A stretch of DNA of 64,000 bases from JACMJL01 sp963791805 (GCA_963791805.1 CAWBTU010000004.1:248001-312000), one strand, 5' to 3'. Shown: positions 49,506-59,422, numbered from the stretch's first letter. Notes: generated by a model from the sequence alone, not told the origin. Numbers and translations are program-made.

Positions 49506-49611
49506 ATAATAAAAGATAAAAAAACAAAAGTCAATGAAATGTGAAATTCATTTCATGTATTGACTTTTATTTTTTTCAAGTGTATTATGTGAATATGAAA
49601 TTGATTTCATA
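49506..49611. promoter_or_regulatory. Divergent promoters with TetR operators
   Basis: Minus promoter: TTGACT (49529-49534), 17 bp, TATTAT (49506-49511). Plus promoter: TTGACT (49559-49564), 17 bp, TATTAT. Between the two -35 boxes lies ATGAAATGTGAAATTCATTT then CAT, and after the plus -10 box lies the perfect palindrome ATATGAAAT-TG-ATTTCATAT. Both share the half-site ATGAAAT. Confidence 0.8.
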
Positions 49612-49639
49612 TTTTAAAATATTTATTTTGGAGGTTATT

Positions 49640-51306
49640 ATGAATAAAAAACAAAAAGTATTAGCATTTATTTCTCTAGCAATAGCTTGTTTCTTAACAG
49701 TACTAGATTCAACCATTGTAAATGTATCTTTGCCATCCATGGCTCGTTACTATAACACTGATATAACAGGAATATCTTGGGTAAGTACAGCTTATTTAAT
49801 TCCTTTCTCTGCTCTATTAATAAATTTTTCTAAAATCGCAGACATTTTCGGACGGAAGAAACTATTTATAATCGGCCTTGTAGTCTTTGGTTCTTCATCA
49901 GTATTTTGTGGACTTTCAACTTCACTTTCTATGATTATAACTTTTAGAGTTATGCAAGGTATCGGTGCTGCAATTCTTACCCCTCTGTCCATTCCTTTAG
50001 GTATAGAATTGTTCGGAAAAGATGCCATGTCAAAATTAGGTATTATAATTGGTATGACAATATCTTTAGCTGCAGCATCTGGTCCTGTTGTGGGTGGTAT
50101 CTTAAATGAAGCCTTTAATTTCAAGGCAATATTTTACGTAAATATTCCTTTTATAATTATTTCACTTATATTAGGTTCATTGTATGTTAAGGAATGTTAT
50201 GACAACACAATAGAAAAGAAAATAGATGTACTAGGTTCTGTATTACTTGCTTATGGAATTGGTGCACTAACTTTCTTTCTTGTAAAAGGAAATTACTATG
50301 GATGGGGAAGTCCAAAAATAATTACACTAATGGTGACTTCAACTATTTCAATTGTTACTTTCCTAATATATGAACTTAAATCAAAAAATCCAATGATAGA
50401 ATTTAAACTATTTAAAACCAAAAGTTATACTTCTTCTATAATAATAATTGCAACAATATTCTTTGCTTATATGCCTATATCCTATTTAATGAATTTTTAT
50501 CTAGAAAATCAATTAGGTTATTCAGTATTAAAATCTGGAATGATACTAGGGGTAGTAAGTTGTATCTCCTTTACTACCTCACCTATTTTTGGACTTATAG
50601 CAAAAAACACGGTGCAAGAGTTATTTCCCTATCCGCCGTAGTTTTTGTATCCCTAGGTGATCTTATGTTTGTATTTATGAACAATTCTAATAACATAAAG
50701 ATAATATTTACTGCATTTATTCTAGTTGGACTTGGCCTTGGCTCAACTTCTCCCCTATACAAGAGTGCTTTTGAAGAAATTTCACCAGATAAGAACGGTA
50801 TTGCTTCTGGAGTATTAAATAGTCTGAGACAATTAGCTGCATGTTTGGCAATAGCCTTAGTTTCTACCCTAAGCAGTCATTACACTACACAAGCTATCGA
50901 CAATACAAAAATCAGAATGTTAAATACTGTTAATAATAACACAGTGCTTGAACAGCAAGTTAAAACTACTATGACTGATAAAATAAAGGCTTCAAATACT
51001 AGCAAAAGCACTGGCTTCACAAGAGAAATGGCTGATAAATTAATTCAAGCTCAGGAGGCATCAGTATTAAAAGCAGTTCCTGATAATATGAAACCCTCCG
51101 TAAAAGAAAAGTTCAATATACAAGCTCAAGAAGTGTACAATATCATAGATGAATCAAAAACTATAAAAAATGATGAAAGCAATAAAGTTTATAATAAATG
51201 CTTCACTTTCACAGCTATTATTGCAGTTTTAGGCCTAATAGCAGTACCATTTAATAAGAAAAGTGAAAATGAATTAGAAAAAGTCGAAGTGAAAATAGTA
51301 GTATAA
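49640..51306 (+). pseudogene. MFS drug efflux transporter (EmrB/QacA type), single frameshift
   Basis: Two frames join near 50605-50615. The first (49640 to 50641) has KKQKVLAFISLAIACFLTVL then DSTIVNVSLPSMARYYNT (14-TM family signature) and YLIPFSALLINFSKIADIFG. The second (to 51306) continues ISLSAVVFVSLGDLMFVFMN, PLYKSAFEEISPDKNGIASG and ends NKKSENELEKVEVKIVV. Adding one A to GCAAAAAACACGG gives AKKHGARVISL and one protein of about 555 residues with 14 helices and an extracytoplasmic loop between the last two. Sequencing error or decay. Controlled by the divergent TetR gene. Confidence 0.82.
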
Positions 51307-51417
51307 ATGAAAAAGAAGCGGTCAGCACTAAGTACAATTGTGTAACCACTTCTTCTATTTTGTTAAGTATGTTCAATTTAGAGGCAGTTCCTTCATTGCA
51401 AACAAGGTAGTTTACTA

Positions 51418-52287
51418 TTAGAAAATACTGGAGAAAAATTTCTTTACTGAACTACATGCCTTTTTAATTGAGCTTTTGGATTTTTCACTAGTTAATGTTC
51501 CCTTTAAATTACTAGTAACGCCATTTAGTTGACTCTTTAGCTGTCCATAATTTAAATTTAATTTATTTATTTCATACATTAAATTAGTTATATTATCGAT
51601 ATCCTCTTTACTTAAATTGTAATTATACTTATCAGATACCTTTGTAACTATCTTTGCTACATCTTTCTTATCCTCTGGTTTTTCTTTAATAACTTCTTTC
51701 TTAATTTCATTCATTAATGCTGCAGATTGGTCTTTTCCAATCTTTTCTCCCAAGTTTCCTGTTGTTACAAGTTCCTCGTTAGCTGCTGTTTTTTTAGCTT
51801 CATCAATTTTTTTACCATCTTTACCGCTTTCGAAACCCTTTAGTATTCCTGTAAGTGCTGCTGTACCTGATACATTAAAGGGTGCAGCTACCTTAACATT
51901 AGCATTTTGTATCCCTGCTGTAATCAATGCATTTTTTATCATAGTTCCATTAACCCAGTATATGTTATTAGTAGAAACATTTAATCCGCCTTTGTCCGTT
52001 GGTTCTACATAAGAACAAGATATAGATTTAGTTCCTATTTGGTTCTTGGAAGCTACATTTCCTAAATACTTAGTTTCTTCATTTATATTTACCTCTATTA
52101 CATTAGCCTCTTGTTTAGTAACGCCAAAATATTTAAGCATCTCTTCCTTTTGAGCCTGAGTCAAATCTCCCCCTAATGTAACATTTTTAAAAGCATCTGC
52201 TTTAGCCTGGTTTGCTGGTATAACAGTTATTAAGGATACAATAAAAATAACTGCAACCAACTTACTTAAAATCTTTTCAATTTTCAT
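51418..52287 (-). CDS. DUF1002 family secreted protein
   Basis: 289 residues with a signal peptide (KLVAVIFIVSLITVIPANQA then KADA). The body VTLGGDLTQAQKEEMLKYFG, NVIEVNINEETKYLGNVASK, TKSISCSYVEPTDKGGLNVS and NALITAGIQNANVKVAAPFN matches the DUF1002 family of clostridial and bacillar exported proteins of unknown function. The C-terminal tail is helical and basic (KSKSSIKKACSSVKKFFSSI). No partner gene is evident. The ribosome binding site is only AAAGGA, ten bases away. Confidence 0.85.
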   Translation of the reverse strand: MKIEKILSKLVAVIFIVSLITVIPANQAKADAFKNVTLGGDLTQAQKEEMLKYFGVTKQEANVIEVNINEETKYLGNVASKNQIGTKSISCSYVEPTDKGGLNVSTNNIYWVNGTMIKNALITAGIQNANVKVAAPFNVSGTAALTGILKGFESGKDGKKIDEAKKTAANEELVTTGNLGEKIGKDQSAALMNEIKKEVIKEKPEDKKDVAKIVTKVSDKYNYNLSKEDIDNITNLMYEINKLNLNYGQLKSQLNGVTSNLKGTLTSEKSKSSIKKACSSVKKFFSSIF

Positions 52288-52429
52288 AGTGTACTTGTCC
52301 TTTCCAAATAATCATATAATATATCTTATTAGTAGAATTTATTAAACTCCCCATAGACTATTTAATAACATTATTTAGTGATTTGCAAGTATAGATTTAA
52401 TTTTTTAAATTTATTTCCAGTTCTACTTT

Positions 52430-53382
52430 CTATGCTGCTACATCCCTATTATTAAAGCCTACGATTGATATAGCATTAAAAATAATAAAATATATACTAA
52501 TTACAACAATTGAAAAAGTCATTGTCATTCCATCAATAATTAGGTTACCATTTGAATACTGACTTAAATCATTGGCAAATAAAATATACTTTGCCCAATT
52601 AAAGTGTTGTGCAAGTAAACCAGTAACAGGAACTCCTATAGTTAATAAGAACACTCCAACTCCAATTGCAATTCCACTATTACGGAAGACTGTAGCAATC
52701 ATAAATGCTAATGAAACCATCATCACCAAATTCACACATTGAAGTCCGTAAACACCTATAGTGTGAGCTACCATATTAACCTCAGTAATATGTCCATTTG
52801 AATACTTAATAAAGGGATCACTCACACCTTTAAAACTAAATAGTATACCTCCTAATAAAAATGAAGTCACAAATAAGATGATTAACATAAACAATGCATA
52901 ACACATTACTGTCAAGTATTTTGATAATAATATTTTAAATCGTTTTGAAGGCCGTATTAGTAGCAGCTTAATTGTTCCACTAGAAAATTCATTTGCCACT
53001 ATACCACTTCCAATTATAATGGTAAAAAGAGAAATTAAAATTATAAAATTAGATGAATTATTTACAAATCCCCATAAAGTATTATTGGCAACAGGTTTCT
53101 TATTATTTTTAATACTATATTCATTAACTTTTATTTGATTTTCTAAATAAATTTTTTCTGATTTATTGGTATCCCCGCCTTTTAATCTACCCTCATAGTC
53201 CTTATTGTCCTGAGCCAACGTTGCTTTCCAATTGTATTATCATTATTTCCGCTGTGTTTATATACAAATCCTGATATAATTGTGATTATAATTAATATAC
53301 CTATCATTATCCAAGTGCTAATACGATGAGCAAGTTTCATATTTTCATTTTTTATTAAGTTAATCATATTACGCAATTTCAT
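52430..53382 (-). pseudogene. ABC-2 type transporter permease (BcrB-like), single frameshift
   Basis: The start frame (53382 down to ~53190) is MKLRNMINLIKNENMKLAHR, then STWIMIGILIIITIISGFVY (helix 1). The rest is in another frame: AQDNKDYEGRLKGGDTNKSE, NFIILISLFTIIIGSGIVAN, EFSSGTIKLLLIRPSKRFKI and four more helices to GFNNRDVAA. One extra A in GGAAAGCAACG gives NTIGKATLAQDNKDYEG and a complete six-helix permease of about 317 residues. Its start overlaps the ATPase stop by 14 bp, as in coupled BcrAB-type operons. It would export a peptide antibiotic or similar. Confidence 0.8.
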
Positions 53383-54295
53383 TTCCTCCTGTCATCTCTA
53401 AGAATTTATCTTCTAGGCTTTGCTGAACCTTACGAACTCCGTAAATTTTTATGCCTTCACCCACAAGTTTTGAAACTAATTCAGGAATATTTTCCACCTT
53501 TTCAATTATTTCAATTTCTTTTTCATTAATTACTGGTTTATACTCACTATTTATGCTCTTCAAATATGCTTCTGCTTTTTTCATTGGTTCAACATGTAAA
53601 GCAACTACCGATTTTTCCTTATCTTCAACCAATTCTCTTACATTTTCAATTCTTACTAGCTTTCCATTTTGTATAATAGCTACTCTATCACACATTAGTT
53701 CCATTTCAGTAAGCAAATGACTAGAAACTAAAACTGCAATATTCTGTTCTGCAGCTAAAGTTCTTAAATGCTCTCTAAGTTCATGTATCCCTGAAGGATC
53801 TAGTCCATTAGTAGGTTCGTCAAGTACTAATAATGAAGGCTCATTTAGTAAAGCCTGTGCAAGTCCTAATCTCTGACGCATACCTAATGAATAAGTTTTT
53901 ACCTTATCATTTATTCTCTTATCAAGTCCAACAATTTTAATAACTTCATCAATTCGCTCTTTCTTCAAATCAGGATACATTCTCAAATAGTGAAGCAAAT
54001 TTTGATAACCCGTTAAATGTTTATATAAATCTGGATTTTCAACAATTCCTCCTACATGTGCTATTGCTTTTTCGAAATCTTTTTTAACACTGTATCCATT
54101 AATGAAAATTTCTCCATCAGTCATAGAAATCAATCCCAAGAGCATTCTTATGGTTGTAGTTTTTCCTGCTCCATTTGGCCCTAAAAATCCAAAAACCTCA
54201 CCTGGCCTAACATCAAAGCTAAGTCCATCAATAATTACTTTTTTACCAATTTTCTTTTTTAAATTTTTAATTTGAACTATTGGTTCTGTTTCCAT
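53369..54295 (-). CDS. ABC transporter ATP-binding protein (BcrA-like)
   Basis: 308 residues. Walker A GFLGPNGAGKTTTIRMLLGL (about residues 37-56), Q-loop region VGGIVENPDLYKHLTGYQNL, signature YSLGMRQRLGLAQALLNEPS (LSGGQ variant SLGMR), Walker B LLVLDEPTNGLDPSGIHELR and H-loop VLVSSHLLTEMELMCDRVAI. The C-terminal ~80 residues form the extra domain found in bacitracin/lantibiotic-type exporters. It pairs with the overlapping permease gene. The start METEPIVQI follows GGGAGGT. Short dyads 54-110 bp upstream may be operators. Drug or peptide export is inferred. Confidence 0.9.
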   Translation of the reverse strand: METEPIVQIKNLKKKIGKKVIIDGLSFDVRPGEVFGFLGPNGAGKTTTIRMLLGLISMTDGEIFINGYSVKKDFEKAIAHVGGIVENPDLYKHLTGYQNLLHYLRMYPDLKKERIDEVIKIVGLDKRINDKVKTYSLGMRQRLGLAQALLNEPSLLVLDEPTNGLDPSGIHELREHLRTLAAEQNIAVLVSSHLLTEMELMCDRVAIIQNGKLVRIENVRELVEDKEKSVVALHVEPMKKAEAYLKSINSEYKPVINEKEIEIIEKVENIPELVSKLVGEGIKIYGVRKVQQSLEDKFLEMTGGNEIA

Positions 54296-54348
54296 TTTAG
54301 TACCTCCCAAATATCATTTAATTCTCGAGTTTTTAAATTAGAAGTCAG

Positions 54349-54386
54349 CTGACACTGTCAGTTTTCATTACATATACTGTATAGTC
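54349..54386 (-). promoter_or_regulatory. Dyads upstream of the ABC transporter operon
   Basis: CTGACA-C-TGTCAG (54349-54361) is a perfect palindrome, followed by ATATACTGTATAGT (about 54372-54386), a second partly symmetrical site. Both lie 54-90 bp before the ATPase start, where the promoter should be. The regulator is not identified. Confidence 0.45.
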
Positions 54387-54527
54387 TACCATAATACATA
54401 TTTAATTCCAAATTTCATAAAGGATAAGTCATGGTGAACTGCTTTTCAAAAAAATTAAAGAGAGGGGGCTTAAAAATCTAAAGAATTTCAGCCACCCTCT
54501 TTACTTGGTTTTACAAATAATAGACTA

Positions 54528-55718
54528 TCACCATATTGTCTTAATCGCATGAATTCTAAGCTGTTTCCCCAACTTTTTTGGTGTTGCTATGTTTTTTTCC
54601 TTATATCTAGTACATCCAAAAATATACTTGCTGGATGGAACATATGTAAGAAAATGCGAAAAAATAGTTACAAAAATTATTGTGGTTATGCAGTAAAATA
54701 TGCTAGGAAAAATATAGTTATTTACTGTAACTTTATAAAAGGATATCAATATTCCCGCTACGATATCTATGATTAGCACATGATAAAGATAACTTGTAAA
54801 CGAATAGTGTGATACGACCTTAAGCAGATCCGTAGCCACATTTTTCACTTTAGCAGTAATTAAAGAAAAATAGTACCAGAAAAGTATTGAACATATATTA
54901 TATGCAATAATTATATCTGTCTCATGAGCTTTGCTAAAATGAAAAGAAATTCTATTTCCATCACCGTGCATTATAATTAAAAATCTAGGTATAAGTAAAA
55001 TAATAAAAGATATTATAACTATGCTCCTATATTTTAAAATATATTCTGTAATCTTATCATAATATAAAACAAAGTACATTCCCATAACAAAATAAATGGC
55101 ATAAAATACTGGAGATATTGAAACAAATTGTTTTAAATCCAAAGTATCTCTACTGTTCATATTCCATTTAGCAGCAAAATATTTTGAAATATTATTTTGT
55201 ATCAAATCTTTGTCTTGAATCAATTTATAGCTTATTATACATGTAACCACTAAGAAAACTAAATCAAAAATTTTTGATGGTTTTCTAAACCTATTAAACA
55301 AGAATAGTGCTAAAGGGAATGTTAATATAATCCTTATATTCATGCCCATATACCATAGGTGATATACAGTATCTCCATTTACTAAAGATATAATAATATT
55401 ATGAACCTTAACATTATTCTTTGCTATGTATACAAAAGTACAAATAGTGTATGGTAAAATTGTTGTTATTAAACGTTTTTTATAGAAATCAATTACATTT
55501 ATACTATCCTTATAAGTATAAAAAAGTGATACACCTGATATGAATACAAACATTGGCACAGAAGATTTAGAAATTGTATAAATAAACCTTAATAATACTG
55601 CATGCTTCAATGGAATTTTAGGTTCTAAAGAGTACCCTCCAATTGTATGTTGCACTACTATCATAATAAAAGCTAATGCTCTTATTATTTCTAACTCAAT
55701 TAGTCTTTTTTTACTCAA
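54528..55718 (-). CDS. Acyltransferase 3 family membrane protein
   Basis: 396 residues, about ten membrane helices. The N-terminus RLIELEIIRALAFIMIVVQH (with the family's catalytic His in helix 1) and SSVPMFVFISGVSLFYTYKD are typical of Acyltransferase_3/OafA-like proteins, which O-acylate cell-surface glycans or antibiotics. The C-terminus is basic (ATPKKLGKQLRIHAIKTIW). The start is TTG with GAGGAG eleven bases upstream; no in-frame ATG fits better. It is monocistronic and its acceptor is unknown. Confidence 0.85.
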   Translation of the reverse strand: MSKKRLIELEIIRALAFIMIVVQHTIGGYSLEPKIPLKHAVLLRFIYTISKSSVPMFVFISGVSLFYTYKDSINVIDFYKKRLITTILPYTICTFVYIAKNNVKVHNIIISLVNGDTVYHLWYMGMNIRIILTFPLALFLFNRFRKPSKIFDLVFLVVTCIISYKLIQDKDLIQNNISKYFAAKWNMNSRDTLDLKQFVSISPVFYAIYFVMGMYFVLYYDKITEYILKYRSIVIISFIILLIPRFLIIMHGDGNRISFHFSKAHETDIIIAYNICSILFWYYFSLITAKVKNVATDLLKVVSHYSFTSYLYHVLIIDIVAGILISFYKVTVNNYIFPSIFYCITTIIFVTIFSHFLTYVPSSKYIFGCTRYKEKNIATPKKLGKQLRIHAIKTIW

Positions 55719-55979
55719 TTTATTTACTTCTCCTCATTTTTACTAATTAAAATCGACTACTTTTCCCTAAAAAATTGCTTCTGATTCATAATAAGTCAAT
55801 ACTTGTATAATACGGAAATTTACACAAGATGTCAATATTGTTAAAAACCAAATCTTGGTTATTTGATGAAGTAGCCTTAGATAATTAGTATTCTCCTCAC
55901 CCCTACGCTCTTTTTACATTCTCCCAAATACTATGCTATATGCTTATGTTAAGATATGGCTTATGCTACATTTTTTCTA
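55719..55979. other. Intergenic stretch
   Basis: About 260 bases between the DUF89 gene end and the acyltransferase start. It contains only the promoter of the acyltransferase gene; no hairpin or open frame stands out. Confidence 0.4.
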
Positions 55980-56837
55980 TTACTTTGTTAGCACATAGTC
56001 CATTCGTTTGCACCCAATAGCAGAAGCAACTGAACTGCATTTTGCTCGCAATAAGTAAAAAATAGTTTTATCCTTAATATCGCTCAAGGTTTCAAAGTTA
56101 GCTTGTCCTTTACTTATAATAAGATCTGCTTTACTAAATTCACTATTAAATGAAGTTGAACAATCTCTTAATATTGTTCCTTGAGCAGAATACCCATTGT
56201 CAATAACTCTTACTAAGTTTACAACCCCTGTACTGATTGCATCCTGCATAGTCGCATCATTAACTATTGGTCCGCCCTTTACAACATAAGTTACCTTATC
56301 TAAGGGAAGATTCTCTAATAGAAATTTATCAAATATTATTTCCCCGGAATTATCCCCAATATACATAATATTTGTTGCACTTTCAACTGCTTCTCTTAGA
56401 GCAGTTGTTCCCGTTCCAAAAATATCATGTTTAATACTATCCTCAACAGACTTAATAATATCTGACTTTTCTAGTTCTAGTCCTGCTGAAAAATCTATAA
56501 TATTTCCTGCAATAGCCAGTCGACATGCCATATCAAAGGGATCTTCTGCTTTATCTAGCCATTTTTCCTTAATAATTCTATCATAAATCTCTTTAGCAAT
56601 TTCATTGTACTGCTTTTTCAATCCTTCATATGGATCATTAATTCCAGTAATATTCTTAGCATGTTGGTGCATTCTAAAAGCTATTTCTGGTGCCGTCTCA
56701 TTGAAGTCCATTTCTCCTAATTCTTTCAAAGACCTTTTTATTATTTCTTCTTGCATTTTTATATCGCTGGTTGCCTCTTCAGCTATCTCAACTGCTTGTC
56801 TAGCAAGACAGTGAATGCATTCATGTGCTATTTTCAT
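55980..56837 (-). CDS. DUF89/ARMT1-like damage-control phosphatase
   Basis: 285 residues. MKIAHECIHCLARQAVEIAE carries the CxxC pair at the N-terminus (residues 7-10) typical of the AF1104-like subfamily. SATNIMYIGDNSGEIIFDKF holds the catalytic DNxGE-like motif (IGDNSGE), then VTYVVKGGPIVNDATMQDAI and LIISKGQANFETLSDIKD (KGQANFE motif). Metal-dependent DUF89 enzymes remove phosphate from damaged or wrong sugar phosphates and cofactors. AAGGAG precedes the ATG. Exact substrate unknown. Confidence 0.9.
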   Translation of the reverse strand: MKIAHECIHCLARQAVEIAEEATSDIKMQEEIIKRSLKELGEMDFNETAPEIAFRMHQHAKNITGINDPYEGLKKQYNEIAKEIYDRIIKEKWLDKAEDPFDMACRLAIAGNIIDFSAGLELEKSDIIKSVEDSIKHDIFGTGTTALREAVESATNIMYIGDNSGEIIFDKFLLENLPLDKVTYVVKGGPIVNDATMQDAISTGVVNLVRVIDNGYSAQGTILRDCSTSFNSEFSKADLIISKGQANFETLSDIKDKTIFYLLRAKCSSVASAIGCKRMDYVLTK

Positions 56838-57092
56838 ATAATCTTCTCCTTAAGTGTAATATTGTCTTATTCTACTAACAGTTTATTAAAAATTGTACCA
56901 TTTTAATTATAACTATAAAAACTCACTTACTTATAATATGGTTTTGGGTAAGCATATTATAGGATAACTCTTTAATAATAACTCATAACTGATGATACCT
57001 CAAATGTTTGTTGCTATTTGTAACTCATCTTTCCCCCTTGAATATTATGTTAACAAAGCTACGATATCTTTTATTAATATGGAGGGATTATT

Positions 57093-57950
57093 ATGACTCT
57101 CTTTGATCAGTCATTTGCCAATCTGGAGGCTATCAAAAGCAAGCGGAATCCGGATGATTATAATATAGTATATTTCGGTGACAGCTGGGTGCAGCGCGGT
57201 ATAGGAATTGTAAGCAATGACATTTTTGAAGTAGCTATGCAAAGAGCAATGGATTTTGATCCCTTACTTTTTGCCTATGGTGGTGATGGCGCCTATACTG
57301 GTACCGAAGATAACCTCAATTTCTTAGTTGATAGAATCAATAGTTTAAACAAAGATAAAAACGGTGACAGAGTGCCATTTTTCATGGTTCCAGGTAATCA
57401 TGATGCAGCAAGATCAGGTAATACACTTTCCCTGGATAACTATAAAAAAATTATTGGTCCGGAAGATATTCATTGGTGTATTGATTTGCATAAGTTCAGA
57501 CTTAGGCTGGTTGGGCTGAATTCTTTATATCATTATGTTTATAAAGAATATGGTCTGACAGAAAATGAACTGGAATTCTTGGACAACAGTTTGCCGAATG
57601 ATAGATGCCATATGAATGTTTTTGTAGTTATGCATGTTCCTCCAAGAGAACCACAGCTTGATTGGGTTGGAGAAGATGCCTTTCCAAATGAAAGAGGAAG
57701 AAGAGACTTTTATGAAATAGTGAGAAATAGAGTCTCCAGAGTTCTTTTAGGTCATATTCATGATTTTCAACTTGCTGAAGCTCATGATGTTAAATTCATT
57801 CTGTCAGGTGGCGGTGGAGCAACTCTTAATGTATGTGCACGATTCCATATAGTTTTAATAAATATTCGAAACCATGGTAACTTTAGTGTTATAACACAGA
57901 AGTTTGTTCCTGTAGGATGGCAGAGAGCAACTGAACCTGTATCCCCATAG
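57093..57950 (+). CDS. Metallophosphoesterase family protein
   Basis: 285 residues. The calcineurin-like motifs are in order: YFGDSWVQRG, AYGGDGAYTG (GD), VPGNHDAARSGNTLSL (GNHD), FVVMHVPPREPQL (His) and VLLGHIHDFQLAEAHD (GHxH). The metal centre is complete. No signal peptide, so it is probably cytosolic. Phosphodiesterase or phosphatase activity; substrate unknown. GGAGGGA precedes the ATG. It is followed by a strong terminator at 58021-58056 and then a decayed GMC oxidoreductase. Confidence 0.9.
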   Translation: MTLFDQSFANLEAIKSKRNPDDYNIVYFGDSWVQRGIGIVSNDIFEVAMQRAMDFDPLLFAYGGDGAYTGTEDNLNFLVDRINSLNKDKNGDRVPFFMVPGNHDAARSGNTLSLDNYKKIIGPEDIHWCIDLHKFRLRLVGLNSLYHYVYKEYGLTENELEFLDNSLPNDRCHMNVFVVMHVPPREPQLDWVGEDAFPNERGRRDFYEIVRNRVSRVLLGHIHDFQLAEAHDVKFILSGGGGATLNVCARFHIVLINIRNHGNFSVITQKFVPVGWQRATEPVSP

Positions 57951-58020
57951 ATAATGAACGTAATGAAATAAAAGATTTCGTTGAAACTGCGAAGAAAATC
58001 TATAATATTCATAAATGGGG

Positions 58021-58056
58021 AAAAATCCATAGATTTGCGTAAATCTATGGATTTTA
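58021..58056 (+). terminator. Rho-independent terminator of the metallophosphoesterase gene
   Basis: AAAATCCATAGATTT and its inverse AAATCTATGGATTTT enclose GCGT; ATCGGTTTTTG follows. Perfect 15-bp stem. Confidence 0.85.
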
Positions 58057-58081
58057 TCGGTTTTTGTTTTCAAATTGTTTA

Positions 58082-58186
58082 TCACAGTCTCACCGTGTGT
58101 GGTAGAATTAGCACTTGTCCATGTTTTCTCGTTAATCTTTTGTCCTCACAAAATTCGTTGTAATATTTTTCCAATTCTATTGTCAT
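58082..58186 (-). pseudogene. 5' remnant of a methyltransferase gene
   Basis: Reads MTIELEKYYNEFCEDKRLTR then KHGQV, with the same leader as the methyltransferase at 62745-63518, whose start reads MTMELEKYYNKFCEDKRLTR then RHGQV. About 110 bp of clear nucleotide similarity (58112-58217 to 63443-63555) ends abruptly after HGQV. A truncated duplicate of that gene's start. Confidence 0.85.
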
Positions 58187-58225
58187 CTCTTTACTTCCTC
58201 ATTCGTTATATATTAGAATATAGCT

Positions 58226-58539
58226 CTTGAATTAAACAAAATTGATTCAAATTACAATCTTCTATCACCAACACAAGATATCATTGATGATGATACAAAA
58301 CTTCAGGCTTATATCAAATAAACTATGATAGAAGCCTTTCACGAGCGGGTACTCTAAGAATGGCACCTTCTGGGGTACAAGGTGTTGTTAATTCGAGATG
58401 AAAGGTTTTCGGTGTAGAAAATTTACTAGTTGCATATAACTCAATAATACCATTTACTGTAGATGGTAATACCTCAGCACCAGCATATCTAATTGGATTG
58501 ACTATTGCACCGCAATTATTAAAAGAAGAAGAGAATTAA
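58226..58539 (+). pseudogene. C-terminal remnant of a GMC oxidoreductase
   Basis: Reads LSPTQDIIDDDTKLQAYIK, stop, TMIEAFH, then after a frame change RAGTLRMAPSGVQGVVNSR, stop, KVFGVENLLVAYNSIIPFTV and DGNTSAPAYLIGLTIAPQLL with EEEN at the end. This is the C-terminal domain of glucose-methanol-choline oxidoreductases (HxxGTxRM, GVxxLxVxxxSxxP and GNTxAP blocks). Two in-frame stops and one frameshift; the FAD-binding N-terminal part is gone. Confidence 0.8.
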
Positions 58540-58548
58540 TCTTTGTTG

Positions 58549-59418
58549 CTATTTTTTTCGTGATATATCAATGTCTCCTGTAGTTGTCTTAACATCTATT
58601 TTCTTAAAGGGGTCCTGTCCAATTTTAGCTTTTACATCATTTTTATCTTTAGTCTTATAATCCATATCAAAGTTTGAATTTATATCCCCCCAGGTACATT
58701 TTCCATTAAATTCAAAGCTCATTTCTTTTGGAAAATATAATTTTACATCACCAGTTGTTGTTTCAACTTTCCCTGATCCTGATAGAGAAGCTATATCTAT
58801 ATCTCCACATGTTGTATTTATATTATATGAATTCACTAATAATTTATTTATTTTAATATCTCCTGCAATAAGCCGTAATTCAATTTCGTTTGCATTAATG
58901 CTACCTTTTGATTCAAAATCCCCTGCACTTTGTTTTAGTTTTATATTATTCAAGAAAATATCATCACTTATGGTGCTATCTCCAGCGCCAGCTTTTATTT
59001 CCAAATTTTTATTGTAACTTTTAGGAATATAAATCATGAATTTTTTATTTGTATCTGAAAATTTTAATGATTTTTTCTTTCCTTCCTTAATCTTAATACC
59101 ATTACCTTCTTTTGAAAGGGTAAATTTTTCTTTTTCGCTCAATTTAAATGAAGATTTTTCAATTATCCTTAACTGACTTTCATCTGTTGTGTATACAACT
59201 ATGTCTTCACTAGAAAAGTCCAAGTCAATTTTATCACAATTGTCTAGGGGTACACTTTCTTGTTTTTGAATCTTTGTTGCCACTCCATAGTACTTTGAAA
59301 AGATAAAAATATCTGATATATCATCCCCTGTGGTTATACCGATTAATAACATTAATGTAAGAAAACCCGCTATGACTGACCATATAATTATATTTGTCAT
59401 TATTAAACGCTTATGCAT
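58549..59418 (-). CDS. DUF4097 family membrane-anchored protein
   Basis: 289 residues. One N-terminal membrane helix (IIIWSVIAGFLTLMLLIGIT, about 10-30), then a right-handed beta-helix-like repeat region: LDFSSEDIVVYTTDESQLRI, LEIKAGAGDSTISDDIFLNN, NEIELRLIAGDIKINKLLVN and KVETTTGDVKLYFPKE, with recurring AGD/TGD turns. This is the DUF4097 (adhesin-like) family. It forms an operon with the HAAS protein (5 bp apart) and the PadR regulator, a widespread arrangement suggesting a PadR-controlled envelope-stress module. Function unknown. Confidence 0.88.
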   Translation of the reverse strand: MHKRLIMTNIIIWSVIAGFLTLMLLIGITTGDDISDIFIFSKYYGVATKIQKQESVPLDNCDKIDLDFSSEDIVVYTTDESQLRIIEKSSFKLSEKEKFTLSKEGNGIKIKEGKKKSLKFSDTNKKFMIYIPKSYNKNLEIKAGAGDSTISDDIFLNNIKLKQSAGDFESKGSINANEIELRLIAGDIKINKLLVNSYNINTTCGDIDIASLSGSGKVETTTGDVKLYFPKEMSFEFNGKCTWGDINSNFDMDYKTKDKNDVKAKIGQDPFKKIDVKTTTGDIDISRKK

Positions 59419-59422
59419 AGTA

